Origin: Microbacterium luteolum
GTDB taxonomy: Bacteria > Actinomycetota > Actinomycetes > Actinomycetales > Microbacteriaceae
NCBI RefSeq assembly: GCF_039533965.1
Contig: NZ_BAAAUN010000001.1
Location: forward strand, 744,001-808,000
Length of the DNA stretch: 64,000 bases
Direction of reading: 5' to 3'
The notes under the pieces are model-generated. The model ran no database searches and was not told the origin of the DNA. It saw only the letters and a list, made by a program, of their open reading frames with translations. This document shows, piece by piece, positions 9,137 through 17,611 of this stretch (within the stretch, counting starts at the first letter, position 1; each line of letters opens with the position of its first letter). The position numbers were made by a program, and so were the translations under genes.

Positions 9137-9619
9137 ATGAGCGATGTCTCCTCTCTCCCCGAACGCAGCCTCATCGTGCACCGTCACCTGACGGATGCCG
9201 GCGTGGACACCGAGATCCGCGTCCTCCCGGACTCTGCCCGCACCGCGTCTGAAGCCGCGTCCGCGATCGGCTGCGAGGTAGCCGCCATCGCCAACAGCCT
9301 CGTCTTCCTCGCCGACGGCGAGCCGGTGCTGGTGATGACCAGCGGAGGCCACCGCGCCGATCTCGACGTGCTCGCCGGGAGCATCGGCGCGGCGGAGGTC
9401 GTGATGGCACCGGCCCCTGTCGTCCGCTCGGCGACAGGGCAGGCGATCGGCGGCGTGGCGCCGGTGGGCCACCCCGCGCCTCTGCGCACTTTCGTCGACG
9501 AGGCTCTGCAGCAGTTCGACCTGATCTGGGCGGCAGCGGGCCACCCCCACACCGTGATGCCGCTGACCTTCGACGAACTCCGTCGGATCACCGACGGTCA
9601 GGTCATCGCTGTGGCGTGA
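9137..9619 (+). CDS. YbaK/EbsC-family aminoacyl-tRNA deacylase-like protein
   Basis: A 160-residue single-domain protein of the YbaK/ProX fold, a group that hydrolyses mis-charged aminoacyl-tRNAs such as Cys-tRNAPro. Landmarks are SEAASAIGCEVAAIANSLVF, the VLVMTSGGHRADL strand-turn, the GGVAPVGHP loop that shapes the active site, and WAAAGHPHTVMPLTF. TACGGT six bases before ATG 9137 suggests leaderless transcription. Substrate specificity is not predictable. Confidence 0.88.
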   Translation: MSDVSSLPERSLIVHRHLTDAGVDTEIRVLPDSARTASEAASAIGCEVAAIANSLVFLADGEPVLVMTSGGHRADLDVLAGSIGAAEVVMAPAPVVRSATGQAIGGVAPVGHPAPLRTFVDEALQQFDLIWAAAGHPHTVMPLTFDELRRITDGQVIAVA

Positions 9620-9620
9620 G

Positions 9621-10031
9621 TCACTTCACCGTGACTTCGATCTTCGCCGACTTCTGATCCTCCGGGTCCTCCGGGATCTCTCCGCGGAAGCGGTACTCGA
9701 ACTCGATCACTGTCGTACCCTCCCCCGCCGGCGCGAACCGGTACGTCACTTCGCTCGGCGCACCGGTCATGCCCTCCTCCCCGCGATAGACAGAGCGCTC
9801 CTCTCCGGGGCCCAGCACCGCGGCATCGGGCTCCTGCGTGATCTCCCAGTCCTCGCCGACAGAGGAGTTCACCTCGCCGAAGTCGATGACCAGCGCCTCA
9901 CCCGGGGCGAGAGTGACAGAGTCCGCCGTGTGGTCGATGACCTTCTCGGCCGCGCCGGCGCAGGACACGAGTCCCGCTGCCACGGCGATCGAACCGACCA
10001 TGATCACTGCAGAACGAATGACTCCGCGCAT
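9621..10031 (-). CDS. Secreted lipoprotein, small beta-rich domain
   Basis: A 136-residue lipoprotein: a hydrophobic signal peptide with lipobox LVSC, lipidated Cys at residue 24, then a charged beta-rich domain. The pattern GEALVIDFGEV, WEITQ and TYRFAPAGEGTTVIEFEYRF recalls the chagasin/I42 protease-inhibitor fold, but the NPTTGY loop is not clearly present, so this is only a suggestion. ATG 10031 follows GGAGGGGGAG. It converges with ybaK. Confidence 0.7.
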   Translation of the reverse strand: MRGVIRSAVIMVGSIAVAAGLVSCAGAAEKVIDHTADSVTLAPGEALVIDFGEVNSSVGEDWEITQEPDAAVLGPGEERSVYRGEEGMTGAPSEVTYRFAPAGEGTTVIEFEYRFRGEIPEDPEDQKSAKIEVTVK

Positions 10032-10075
10032 CGCACTCCCCCTCCGAGATGAGGATCACGGTATCGCATGTCACG

Positions 10076-10444
10076 TCAGAGGAGCGGAGCGAACGCTGCG
10101 GGGACCGTCACGTTCGGCGGAACTCCGACGAAGAGGGGCGCGACCTGTTCCGGCGTGTAGCCGGCGATGCCGCAGCCGACCGGTGTCAGCAGGAATCGGA
10201 GTTCCGGGTGCGCCAGCGCATAGGCGATGAAGTCGCGCGCTTCCCGCGCGAGCACGTCCAGCCCGCTCATCGTGTCGATCGCGTAGGTCTGACCGTGGTG
10301 GCCGTGCCCCTCGCCCCACACCGCTCCGAACCGGTCGTGGGCGATGCGCGCCGCGCCACCGCCGTGCTGTCCTCCTGCGTTCGATCCGAAGACGAAGACC
10401 TCGTCCGACCGCAGGTCGGAGATGCGCTCGGGGGTGGTCTCCAT
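10076..10444 (-). CDS. Small protein of the A1S_2505-like (phage non-structural protein) family
   Basis: A 122-residue soluble protein with an N-terminal VFVFGSNAGGQHGGGAA glycine-rich loop, HGQTYAIDT and LLTPVGCGIAGYTPEQVAPLF. This arrangement is known from a small widespread family first named from an Acinetobacter phage protein and resembling macro/Rossmann-like nucleotide-binding folds. The biochemical role is unknown. TAGGGT six bases before ATG 10444 (10451-10456) indicates a leaderless start. It stands between a lipoprotein gene and tRNA-Lys with no phage genes around. Confidence 0.6.
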   Translation of the reverse strand: METTPERISDLRSDEVFVFGSNAGGQHGGGAARIAHDRFGAVWGEGHGHHGQTYAIDTMSGLDVLAREARDFIAYALAHPELRFLLTPVGCGIAGYTPEQVAPLFVGVPPNVTVPAAFAPLL

Positions 10445-10473
10445 AGCCGAACCCTACGCCGCAGCCGGGAAAG

Positions 10474-10511
10474 CAGAAAAGCCCCGAAGACTGGCGAGAG
10501 TCTTCGAGGCT
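10474..10511 (-). terminator. Intrinsic terminator of tRNA-Lys
   Basis: A 13-bp stem (10480-10492 with 10499-10511, mostly paired) with a 6-base loop, followed on the minus strand by TTTT. It begins 7 bases after the tRNA 3' end. Confidence 0.85.
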
Positions 10512-10517
10512 GATCCG

Positions 10518-10590
10518 TGCACCCCCTCGGACTTGAACCGAGAACCCACTGATTAAGAGTCAGTTGCTCTGCCGATTGAGCTAGAGGTGC
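10518..10590 (-). tRNA. tRNA-Lys (anticodon CTT)
   Basis: A 73-base cloverleaf: acceptor GCACCTC pairing GGGGTGC (one G-T) with discriminator A; D-arm with AGCTCAATCGGCAGAGC; anticodon loop CTCTTAA giving CTT; T-arm with GGTTCAAGTCC. CCA is not encoded. It reads AAG, the preferred lysine codon in this GC-rich genome. Confidence 0.97.
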
Positions 10591-10745
10591 GTGGTCTGGG
10601 ATGACCCCGACCGAGGAATTACATTACCAGCCGATCGGCCCCATGCGAAATCGAGGCCGGCCCGGGCGTGGCCGACCTCGGGCGGGCCCCGAAACCTGGC
10701 GGAACGTCTCTCTGGCCGCCTCACACGAACGACTATTCTGGGACC

Positions 10746-11543
10746 GTGACCGCCTCCCCCAGCGCTGACTCCCTCACTCGAGATCTCGAACTCGCCCTCC
10801 GCCTCGCGGACGCCGCCGACGCCCAGTCGCTCCCGCGTTTCGACTCCGCCGACCTCGAGATCTCGACGAAGGCCGACAACTCGCACGTGACCGACGCCGA
10901 CCTCGCGACCGAGCGCGCGATCCGCAGCATCCTCGAAGCCGAGCGCCCCGACGACGGCATCTTCGGCGAGGAGTACGGCGCGCAGGGCAGCATACAGCGC
11001 CAGTGGATCATCGACCCGATCGACGGGACGGCGAACTTCCTCCGTGGAGTCCCGCTGTGGGGCACGATGATCGCGCTCGCGGTCGACGGAGTCCCCCAGG
11101 TCGGGGTCGTCAGCATGCCGGCGTTCGGGCGACGCTGGTGGGCGTCCGCGGGCGGCGGCGCATGGACGTCGACCACCGATGGTCCCCGACGGCTCCAGGC
11201 ATCCTCGGTGGCATCGCTCGATGACGCCAGCGTCAGCTTCCAGAGCATCGCGCAGTGGTCGGACGCAGGTCAACTCGATGCGCTGCTCACCCTGGCGGAT
11301 CGCGTCTGGCGCGACCGTGCGTACGGAGACGTCTACGCCTACATGCTTCTGGCCGAGGGACGCATCGACATGGTCGCGGAGTTCGACGTCAAGGAGTACG
11401 ACATCGCGGCCGCGGTCCCGATCGTCCGCGAAGCGGGTGGCCGCATGACATCGTTCGACGGCGAGGAGACGCTCTCCGCCCGCTCGGTGCTCGCCACCAA
11501 CGGCATCCTTCACGAGGCCTTCCTGACGCTCCTGCACGACTGA
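10746..11543 (+). CDS. hisN: Inositol-monophosphatase family phosphatase, probable histidinol-phosphatase
   Basis: A Mg2+-dependent phosphatase of 265 residues. The metal-binding set is visible: GEEYG (about residue 75), DPIDGTANF and the C-terminal EYDIAAAVPIVREAGG. In actinobacteria this subgroup often acts as histidinol-phosphatase (HisN), the step before histidinol dehydrogenase; general inositol or fructose bisphosphate activity is the alternative. The start is GTG 10746, six bases after a TATTCT box (10734-10739), hence leaderless; upstream in-frame codons overlap this promoter. Confidence 0.85.
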   Translation: MTASPSADSLTRDLELALRLADAADAQSLPRFDSADLEISTKADNSHVTDADLATERAIRSILEAERPDDGIFGEEYGAQGSIQRQWIIDPIDGTANFLRGVPLWGTMIALAVDGVPQVGVVSMPAFGRRWWASAGGGAWTSTTDGPRRLQASSVASLDDASVSFQSIAQWSDAGQLDALLTLADRVWRDRAYGDVYAYMLLAEGRIDMVAEFDVKEYDIAAAVPIVREAGGRMTSFDGEETLSARSVLATNGILHEAFLTLLHD

Positions 11544-11562
11544 TCGGACTGCGAGGCCCGCC

Positions 11563-12126
11563 ATGTACCGCCGCATCATCTCCGCCGCTGCCGGTGGGCT
11601 TCTGGCCCTCGGTGCGCTGGCGGCGTGCGCGGCACCGTCCGAGTCGCCTGCGGCCCCTTCGTCGACCTCCGCGGCTCCCGATGCGAGCGGCGATTCAGCG
11701 GACATCCCCGATCCGACGGATCCCGCCGCGGAGCTCTCCTGCGAGACGATGATCTCGGCCGGCACCGTGGAGGCCCTCACAGCGGCCGGTTGGACAGCGC
11801 AGCCGAAGGAGTTCGTGATCGGCGACCTCGCACTCACCTCCGGGATGGTGTGCTTCTGGGCCGACTACTCGGTCGGCTCCGATCACGGACAGCTCTACGG
11901 CTGGTCGCCGATCACCGCAGACCAGGCGGCTCAGGCTCAGGAATCACTGATCTCCGATGGCTGGAGACGCGAGGACGGCCCGCAGGGCGTGTACTTCACC
12001 GAGAACCCGGAGTACTCGATGGGCACGGACGAAGACGGGTACGGCATGACCTACCTGTTCGGCGACGGCTGGGTCACGCTGTCCGACACCAAGCAGGGCC
12101 TCCTCCTCGTCACGTGGACGGACTGA
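11563..12126 (+). CDS. Secreted lipoprotein of unknown function
   Basis: A 187-residue lipoprotein: positively charged start (MYRR), hydrophobic core and lipobox LAAC with Cys22. A Ser/Pro/Ala-rich linker follows (about residues 24-55), then a folded acidic, Trp-rich domain beginning at SCETM. No enzyme motif is recognised. It follows the HisN-like gene by 19 bases and precedes the acetyltransferase by 4, so it may be cotranscribed with both. Confidence 0.75.
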   Translation: MYRRIISAAAGGLLALGALAACAAPSESPAAPSSTSAAPDASGDSADIPDPTDPAAELSCETMISAGTVEALTAAGWTAQPKEFVIGDLALTSGMVCFWADYSVGSDHGQLYGWSPITADQAAQAQESLISDGWRREDGPQGVYFTENPEYSMGTDEDGYGMTYLFGDGWVTLSDTKQGLLLVTWTD

Positions 12127-12130
12127 CGAC

Positions 12131-12628
12131 ATGGAACCCCTCACGCTGCGCCCCTGGCGGGACGACGACCTCCCGCTCCTGCATCGCGCCAACACCCCCG
12201 AGATGACCTCGCATCTCAACGGACCGGAGACGGACGACCAGGTGGCAGACCGCCACGCTCGCTACCTGCGATACGCGGAGACCGGCGAAGCCCACATGTT
12301 CGCGATCCTCGTCGGTGACACGGCGGTCGGTTCGATCGGCTACTGGAAGGTGCGCTGGTACGACGAGGATGCCTGGGAGACCGGCTGGTTCGTCGTTCCG
12401 GAGGCGCAGGGCCAGGGCGTCGCCGCACGCGCCCTCGCACTCCTGATCGATGACGCGCGTCGTCAGCCCGAAGCTCGTCGACACCTAGTCGCCTTCCCTT
12501 CGGTCGACAACCCGGCGTCGAATGCCGTCTGCCGTCGTGCGGGCTTCCGCCTGAGGGCCTCGACCACCGAGACGTTCCGCGACGCGACGCTCACGGTCAA
12601 CGAATGGGCTCTCGACCTCTCCGAATGA
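12131..12628 (+). CDS. GNAT-family N-acetyltransferase (RimJ/RimL-like)
   Basis: A 165-residue acetyl-CoA-dependent acetyltransferase. N-terminal LTLRPWRDDDLPLLHRA is the typical RimJ/RimL opening. The acetyl-CoA pyrophosphate loop is PEAQGQGVAARAL (about residues 90-102), and NPASNAVCRRAGFRL is motif B. Substrate is unknown. The start ATG 12131 lies four bases after the lipoprotein stop. Confidence 0.85.
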   Translation: MEPLTLRPWRDDDLPLLHRANTPEMTSHLNGPETDDQVADRHARYLRYAETGEAHMFAILVGDTAVGSIGYWKVRWYDEDAWETGWFVVPEAQGQGVAARALALLIDDARRQPEARRHLVAFPSVDNPASNAVCRRAGFRLRASTTETFRDATLTVNEWALDLSE

Positions 12629-12651
12629 GGGTGACGACCAATCAGGACGCG

Positions 12652-12690
12652 AAAAGGCCCGCCTCCTGTTTCCAGGGCGACGGGCCTTTT
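12652..12690. terminator. Bidirectional terminator between the acetyltransferase gene and ssrA
   Basis: AAAAGGCCCG (12652-12661) and CGGGCCTTTT (12681-12690) form a perfect 10-bp arm pair with A/T tracts on both sides. It ends the plus-strand operon and the minus-strand tmRNA. Confidence 0.85.
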
Positions 12691-12706
12691 CTCCGCGACA
12701 ACGGCT

Positions 12707-13076
12707 TGGTGGAGCTGGGGGGAATCGAACCCCCGTCCAACGCTGCTAATCCACGCCTTCTCCGGGCGCAGTCTGTGAAGACGTTCTGCTCGGCTCCGAC
12801 CTTTGTCACAGACACCTAAGTCGACGAGCCCAGCCTGGGAAGAGTCCCGCGTGACGTCCAGACGCCGTCACACAGCAAGATTCCTAAATGACGCCAGGGT
12901 CCGTGTCGGAATCACACACGGTCTGACGGACTATCGGGCTCGCTTATGCAGCGAGGGCGAAGTCGTTGCGCTTGGTTTCGGCAACTATTTTTTTGCAGAG
13001 AGCGTTTACGAGATAACTCTGCATCCTCGGCCCGCTTCTCGTGGATACACAGGCGCTGTCGAAACCGATCAGCCCC
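12707..13076 (-). ncRNA. ssrA: Transfer-messenger RNA (tmRNA)
   Basis: A 370-base tmRNA that rescues stalled ribosomes with SmpB. The 5' end GGGGCTG pairs with the 3' CAGCTCC, and CCA is encoded at the 3' end (12707). GGTTCGATTCC is the T-arm. The resume site TAGTT-GCC is at 12982-12980 and the tag reads A-E-T-K-R-N-D-F-A-L-A-A, stop TAA at 12946-12944. The ALAA end is the ClpXP/ClpA degradation signal. The upstream A-rich element (seven A) matches the usual pre-tag region. Confidence 0.96.
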
Positions 13077-13217
13077 GTGGTCCTTCTCTCGAAGGAGCCG
13101 CTGTCGCACTGTGGAATTGTCACCCCGGGTGAGGAACACCCGAGCATCTCAGAGTACAACGTCCGCGGGTGCTTCGCCATTCCGGAGACATTCGACCGGC
13201 TGGCGTAGAGTCGCCCC

Positions 13218-13880
13218 ATGAGCGAAGTCACGGTCACCGTCCGCGGCGAGCACGAGGCGCGCGTCGCGCCGGAGCGCGCCACCATCCGCGTCAGCGTGCG
13301 AGCCGAAGGGCCCGAGCGCACCACCGTCGTCGAGCAGGTCGTGCGTCTCGCCGAGCCCGTGCGCGGGAGCATCACGGAACGAGCGGATGCCGGCAGCGTC
13401 GTCGACTGGACGAGCAAGCGGCTGTCCGTGCGCGCGGAGCGCCCGTGGAACAACGAGGGCAAGCGTCTCGCACCGGTGTACTACGCCAGCATCGACTTCA
13501 CCGCGACCTTCGTCGAGGCGTCCGAGCTCTCCATCTGGGTGTCGGACATCTCGCCGTGGGACGGCGTCGAGGTCGGCTGGGTGAACTGGCACCTCACACC
13601 CGAGACCACCGCGCGGATCGAGCGCGAGGTCGCAGCGCAGGCCGTCGGCGTCGCGGTCACCCGCGCCGAGACCTACGCTCACGCGCTCGGACTCGAGGGC
13701 GTCACTCCCCTCGAGATCGCCGACGTCGGTCTGATCTCGAGCGGTCAGCCCGCTGCACTCGCGCCGATGATGAAGGTGCGCGGAGCGGCGTTCGCCGCGG
13801 ACTCGGCTCCCGCGATGGAGTACGAGCCGGAGGACATCGTGATCTCCGCCACGGTCGAGGCGCGCTTCCTCGCCCGGTGA
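13218..13880 (+). CDS. SIMPL-domain protein (DUF541)
   Basis: A 220-residue cytoplasmic-looking protein (no signal peptide) of the SIMPL/DUF541 group. Features are N-terminal VTVRGEHEARVAPERATI, central FTATFVEASEL, and the AAQAVGVAVTRAETYAHALGL helix typical of the domain. Related proteins are tied to oxidative stress or signalling, but no activity is established. TAGAGT six bases before ATG supports a leaderless start. It converges with hflX, six bases apart. Confidence 0.82.
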   Translation: MSEVTVTVRGEHEARVAPERATIRVSVRAEGPERTTVVEQVVRLAEPVRGSITERADAGSVVDWTSKRLSVRAERPWNNEGKRLAPVYYASIDFTATFVEASELSIWVSDISPWDGVEVGWVNWHLTPETTARIEREVAAQAVGVAVTRAETYAHALGLEGVTPLEIADVGLISSGQPAALAPMMKVRGAAFAADSAPAMEYEPEDIVISATVEARFLAR

Positions 13881-13886
13881 CGGAGG

Positions 13887-15398
13887 TCAGCCTCGACGCG
13901 TGAAGGGCTCCAGCTCCGCAGCGAGACGCTCGGAGACGCGCGCGTGCACGGCTGTCCCGTCTTCCTGGTGATCGACCGACAGCAGCATCCCCGTCTCGTG
14001 GATCGCCGCGATCAGGTCTCCGCGGTCGTACGGGACGACCGCGTGAACCTCGACGGCCGGCTTCGGCAGCGCTTCCTCGATGGCGGCGCGGAGCTCGGCG
14101 ATGCCCTCGCCGGAGCGTGACGAGACGAAGTGCGCGTGCGGCTGCAGGCCGCGGAGCACCAGACGCTCGTCCTCGCCGATGAGGTCGGCCTTGTTGAAGA
14201 CCACGATCTCCGGCAGATCACGCACGCCGACATCGCCCATCACGTCGCGCACGGTCTGCAGCTGGCCGGCGGGATCGGGGTGCGATCCGTCGACGACGTG
14301 CAGCACGACGTCGGCCTGACCGACTTCTTCCAGCGTCGATCGGAACGCTTCGACCAGCTGGTGCGGAAGGTTGCGGACGAAGCCCACGGTGTCGGTGATC
14401 GTGTAGACGCGCCCGTCCTCGGTCTCCGAGCGACGCACCGTGGCGTCGAGAGTCGCGAACAGCGCGTTCTCGACCAGGACCCCGGCGCTCGTGAGCGCGT
14501 TGAGGAGGCTGGACTTCCCGGCGTTGGTGTAACCGGCGATGGCCACGGAGGGGATCGTGTTGCGCTTGCGCTCGGCACGCTTGGCCTCGCGGGCCGGGCC
14601 GAAGTCGCGGATCTGCTTGCGCAGCAGCGCCATCTTGGTGCGGATGCGGCGACGGTCGAGCTCGATCTTCGTTTCACCGGGACCACGGGAACCCATACCG
14701 GCACCGCCGGCGCCGACCTGGCCGCCGGCCTGACGGCTCATCGAGTCACCCCAGCCACGCAGGCGCGGAAGCAGGTACTCGAGCTGCGCGAGCTCGACCT
14801 GCGCCTTGCCCTCCCGGCTCTTGGCATGCTGACTGAAGATGTCGAGGATCACGGTCGTACGGTCGATGACCTTCACCTTGACGACGTCTTCCAGCGCACG
14901 GCGCTGGCTGGGTGCAAGTTCGGTGTCGGCGATCACCGTGTCTGCGCCGACCGCCGCGACGATGTCCTTGAGCTCCTGCGCCTTGCCTCGTCCGAGGTAC
15001 GTGGCGGCATCCGGATGCGGCCGACGCTGGAGCACACCGTCCAGCACGACGGCGCCGGCGGTCTCGGCGAGAGCAGCGAGCTCCCGCAGCGAGTTCTCGG
15101 CATCTTCCTGCGCACCCTGCGGATAGACGCCCACGAGCACGACGTTCTCCAGGCGCAGCTGCCGGTACTCGACCTCGGTGACGTCCTCGAGCTCGGTCGA
15201 GAGCCCGCCGACGCGGCGCAGCGCGTGGCGATCCTCGAGATCCCACTGATTGCCGTCGGTCGTGGAGTGGGCAGCGGTGGAATCGTCCTGCAGCGCTTGC
15301 GCGGCGCCGAAGATGCGCACCTCGGAGCGCTTCTCTGCGTTCGCGAGCACGCGGTCGAGCGCCTCGTCATCGGTGGAGTGGGTCGTGGTCTCCGTCAT
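13887..15398 (-). CDS. hflX: GTPase HflX (ribosome rescue/splitting GTPase)
   Basis: A 503-residue GTPase of the Obg-HflX superfamily. The N-terminal HflX domain contains DGVLQRRPHPDAATYLGRGK, and a Gly-rich linker GGQVGAGGAGMGSRGPGETK follows. The G-domain shows P-loop AGYTNAGKSSLLN, G3 DTVGFVRNLP and G4 NKAD. HflX binds 50S subunits and splits stalled ribosomes; the family tie to the nearby tRNA-modification genes is long-standing. AGGAACGG precedes ATG 15398. The N-terminal 70 residues are variable. Confidence 0.95.
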   Translation of the reverse strand: MTETTTHSTDDEALDRVLANAEKRSEVRIFGAAQALQDDSTAAHSTTDGNQWDLEDRHALRRVGGLSTELEDVTEVEYRQLRLENVVLVGVYPQGAQEDAENSLRELAALAETAGAVVLDGVLQRRPHPDAATYLGRGKAQELKDIVAAVGADTVIADTELAPSQRRALEDVVKVKVIDRTTVILDIFSQHAKSREGKAQVELAQLEYLLPRLRGWGDSMSRQAGGQVGAGGAGMGSRGPGETKIELDRRRIRTKMALLRKQIRDFGPAREAKRAERKRNTIPSVAIAGYTNAGKSSLLNALTSAGVLVENALFATLDATVRRSETEDGRVYTITDTVGFVRNLPHQLVEAFRSTLEEVGQADVVLHVVDGSHPDPAGQLQTVRDVMGDVGVRDLPEIVVFNKADLIGEDERLVLRGLQPHAHFVSSRSGEGIAELRAAIEEALPKPAVEVHAVVPYDRGDLIAAIHETGMLLSVDHQEDGTAVHARVSERLAAELEPFTRRG

Positions 15399-15465
15399 CC
15401 GTTCCTGATCTCTGCTTTCGTCGCGAGCCTTAACCTTAGCCCGGGTGGTCCGGTACGCTCACCGT

Positions 15466-16107
15466 ATGGGGTCTGATCACTACTTCACTGCGGCCCCGGC
15501 AAGCCCCGAGAACCTGCGCGCGATCCGTGTGTCGCTCGCAGGCCGTGAGCTGGATGTCACCACCGCAGGTGGCGTCTTCAGCCCGGATCGGCTGGATGCC
15601 GGAACCGCCGTGCTCCTCGCCAACATGCCCCCGGTACCTCCGGGCGGCAATCTTCTGGACCTCGGAAGCGGGTGGGGACCGATCAGTCTCTCGATGGCCC
15701 TCGCCGCTCCGCACGCGACCGTGTGGGCCGTGGACGTGAATGAGCGAGCCCTCGATCTCGTCCGCCGCAATGCTGCGGCTCTCGGGCTCACCAATGTCAA
15801 CGCCTCGCTGCCTGACGATGTTCCCGATGACGTCACGTTCCGCACGATCCGCTCGAATCCCCCGATCCGCGTCGGCAAGAACGAGCTGCATGGACTGCTG
15901 GAACGCTGGATCCCGCGCCTCGACGACCGCAGCGACGCGTGGCTCGTGGTGCAGCGCAACCTCGGTGCGGACTCCCTGCAGCGCTGGATCGGCGCGACCT
16001 TCCATCCCGGCTACAGCGTGTTCCGCACCGCCACGGGCAAGGGCTACCGCATCCTCAAGGTGCGCAAGCACGGCAGCCCGCCGACCGAGCCCATCACCGT
16101 CGCCTGA
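15466..16107 (+). CDS. Class I SAM-dependent methyltransferase (MTS / RsmC-like)
   Basis: A 213-residue methyltransferase with the small-domain MTS fold. SAM motif I is LLDLGSGWGPIS, the acidic loop is VWAVDVNERAL, and the catalytic-type SNPPIRVGK replaces the usual NPPF. This is the pattern of RsmC/RlmG rRNA guanine N2-methyltransferases, here without the N-terminal duplicated domain. TACGCT six bases before ATG 15466 decides the start (an ATG 21 bases upstream overlaps the promoter) and implies a leaderless mRNA. It is divergent from hflX. Confidence 0.85.
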   Translation: MGSDHYFTAAPASPENLRAIRVSLAGRELDVTTAGGVFSPDRLDAGTAVLLANMPPVPPGGNLLDLGSGWGPISLSMALAAPHATVWAVDVNERALDLVRRNAAALGLTNVNASLPDDVPDDVTFRTIRSNPPIRVGKNELHGLLERWIPRLDDRSDAWLVVQRNLGADSLQRWIGATFHPGYSVFRTATGKGYRILKVRKHGSPPTEPITVA

Positions 16108-16128
16108 GCGGCCGTCGCCTGACGCCGA

Positions 16129-17001
16129 TCAGACGAGGTCTACCTCGCCCTGGAACACCAGCTGGGCGGGTCCGGCCAGTCCGACGTGCTCGCCGTCCTC
16201 CGCCGGGAACATGCGCACGCTCAGCGTGCCGCCCGGCACCTCGACCTGCCAGTTGTTCGGTGCCTGCTCGCCGGCCCAGTACCGCACCGCGAGTGCCGTC
16301 GCGGCGATCCCGGTGCCGCAGCTGAGGGTCTCGCCGACGCCGCGTTCGAAGACGCGCATGCGCACGTGACCGATGCCGTCGCGGACCAGAGGCTCGCCCG
16401 GCACCACGAACTCGATGTTCGCACCGGCCGGCAGTGCAGGCTCGAGGTCCGGCGCGCGGTGCAGTTCCGCCGCGGCGAGTTCGGCCTCCGAGGCCAGGGC
16501 GACGACGACGTGAGGGTTGCCGACGTCGATGCCGAGACCGGGACGCGTGACCGGCAGCCCGTCCACACGCACCAGGGGGTCATCCCCGGAGAGCTTCCAC
16601 AGGCCGAGATCCACCTGATACCCCGTCGCGCTCCGCGTCACATCGCGCACGCCGGCCCGTGTTCCGATGGGCAGGGTCGAGCCCTGTTCGATGGTGGCGA
16701 GTCCCGCACGCACGAGGAAATGCGCGAACACGCGGATGCCGTTGCCGCACATCTCGGCGATCGAGCCGTCGGCATTGCGGTAGTCCATGAACCACTCGGC
16801 GTCGGGTTCTTCCGCGAGTGCGGCGGCGCCCTCGGCGATCGCAGAGGACCGCACCACGCGCAGGATTCCGTCCGCGCCGATTCCGAAGTGCCGATCGCAG
16901 AGCACGGCGACCTGCTCGACCGTCAGATCGAGCTCTCCGTCGGGGTCGGCGATGATGATGAAGTCATTGCCCGTGCCGTGTCCTTTGGTGAATGCGACCA
17001 T
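16129..17001 (-). CDS. dapF: Diaminopimelate epimerase
   Basis: Converts LL- to meso-diaminopimelate for lysine and peptidoglycan. At 290 residues it is of normal length. It starts [12 protein letters not shown], with the first catalytic Cys in [12 protein letters not shown] and the second in [20 protein letters not shown] six bases before ATG 17001 marks a leaderless start. dapA and dapB lie elsewhere in the same window, so three steps of the pathway are present but in separate units. Confidence 0.96.
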   Translation of the reverse strand: MVAFTKGHGTGNDFIIIADPDGELDLTVEQVAVLCDRHFGIGADGILRVVRSSAIAEGAAALAEEPDAEWFMDYRNADGSIAEMCGNGIRVFAHFLVRAGLATIEQGSTLPIGTRAGVRDVTRSATGYQVDLGLWKLSGDDPLVRVDGLPVTRPGLGIDVGNPHVVVALASEAELAAAELHRAPDLEPALPAGANIEFVVPGEPLVRDGIGHVRMRVFERGVGETLSCGTGIAATALAVRYWAGEQAPNNWQVEVPGGTLSVRMFPAEDGEHVGLAGPAQLVFQGEVDLV

Positions 17002-17046
17002 GAGCCCAGTCTAGGGATTGCGGGAGGGCGGCCCGGTCCACGCCGC

Positions 17047-17574
17047 TCAGGCGCGCAGCACCCGATACCGACCGCAGAGAAAGCTGCGATTGCGGGCGAC
17101 GTCGAGGAGTTCGAGGTCGAGTTCACGCGGCAGCAGCGGAGCTCCGGAACCGAGCGTGACCGGCGCATACTGCACCCACACCTCGTCGAGCAGTCCGGCA
17201 TCAGCGAACTGCCCCGCGAGGTCTCCTCCCCCGATGACCCAGAGGTCCTTGTCGCCCGCGGCCTCGACCATCTCGGCATGCACCTCGGCGATGTCGGCCC
17301 GGGTCAGACGGATGTCGGCCCCATCGGGAACCTCGAGGTCCCGATGCGTGAACACCCACGCCGGCTGGGTGTACCCCCAGCGGCCCTCCTCGTGCCGCAT
17401 GACCCATTCATAGGTCGAGGCGCCCATCGCCAGCGCACCGATCGTCTTCTCGAACCCCTGATAGGCCATCGGCCCCTCCGGGTCGATGTCCTGCTTCAGC
17501 AGCCAGTCGAGCGAATGCTCGGATGTGGCGATGAACCCGTCGAGGCTGGACGCCGTGAAGAAGTGTGTCGTCAT
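17047..17574 (-). CDS. Dihydrofolate reductase-fold protein (RibD C-terminal family)
   Basis: A 175-residue NADPH-dependent reductase-fold protein of the YyaP/RibD-C group. Motifs are FFTASSLDGFIA, ALAMGASTYEWV and the cofactor loop LWVIGGGDLAGQFADAGLLDEV. The function is not known; the true FolA is at 31399-31875. The start ATG 17574 is chosen because homologous sequence begins at MTTHFFT. A CACTCT box six bases upstream is a weak leaderless match. Confidence 0.82.
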   Translation of the reverse strand: MTTHFFTASSLDGFIATSEHSLDWLLKQDIDPEGPMAYQGFEKTIGALAMGASTYEWVMRHEEGRWGYTQPAWVFTHRDLEVPDGADIRLTRADIAEVHAEMVEAAGDKDLWVIGGGDLAGQFADAGLLDEVWVQYAPVTLGSGAPLLPRELDLELLDVARNRSFLCGRYRVLRA

Positions 17575-17611
17575 TCCGACAGAGTGGCATCGACGTCCGA
17601 CATCCGATCCT

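Noticed and set aside
10474..13076. tRNA-Lys and tmRNA as integration sites of a mobile element
   Set aside because: No integrase, no repeated 3'-end fragment and no composition change was found near either gene.
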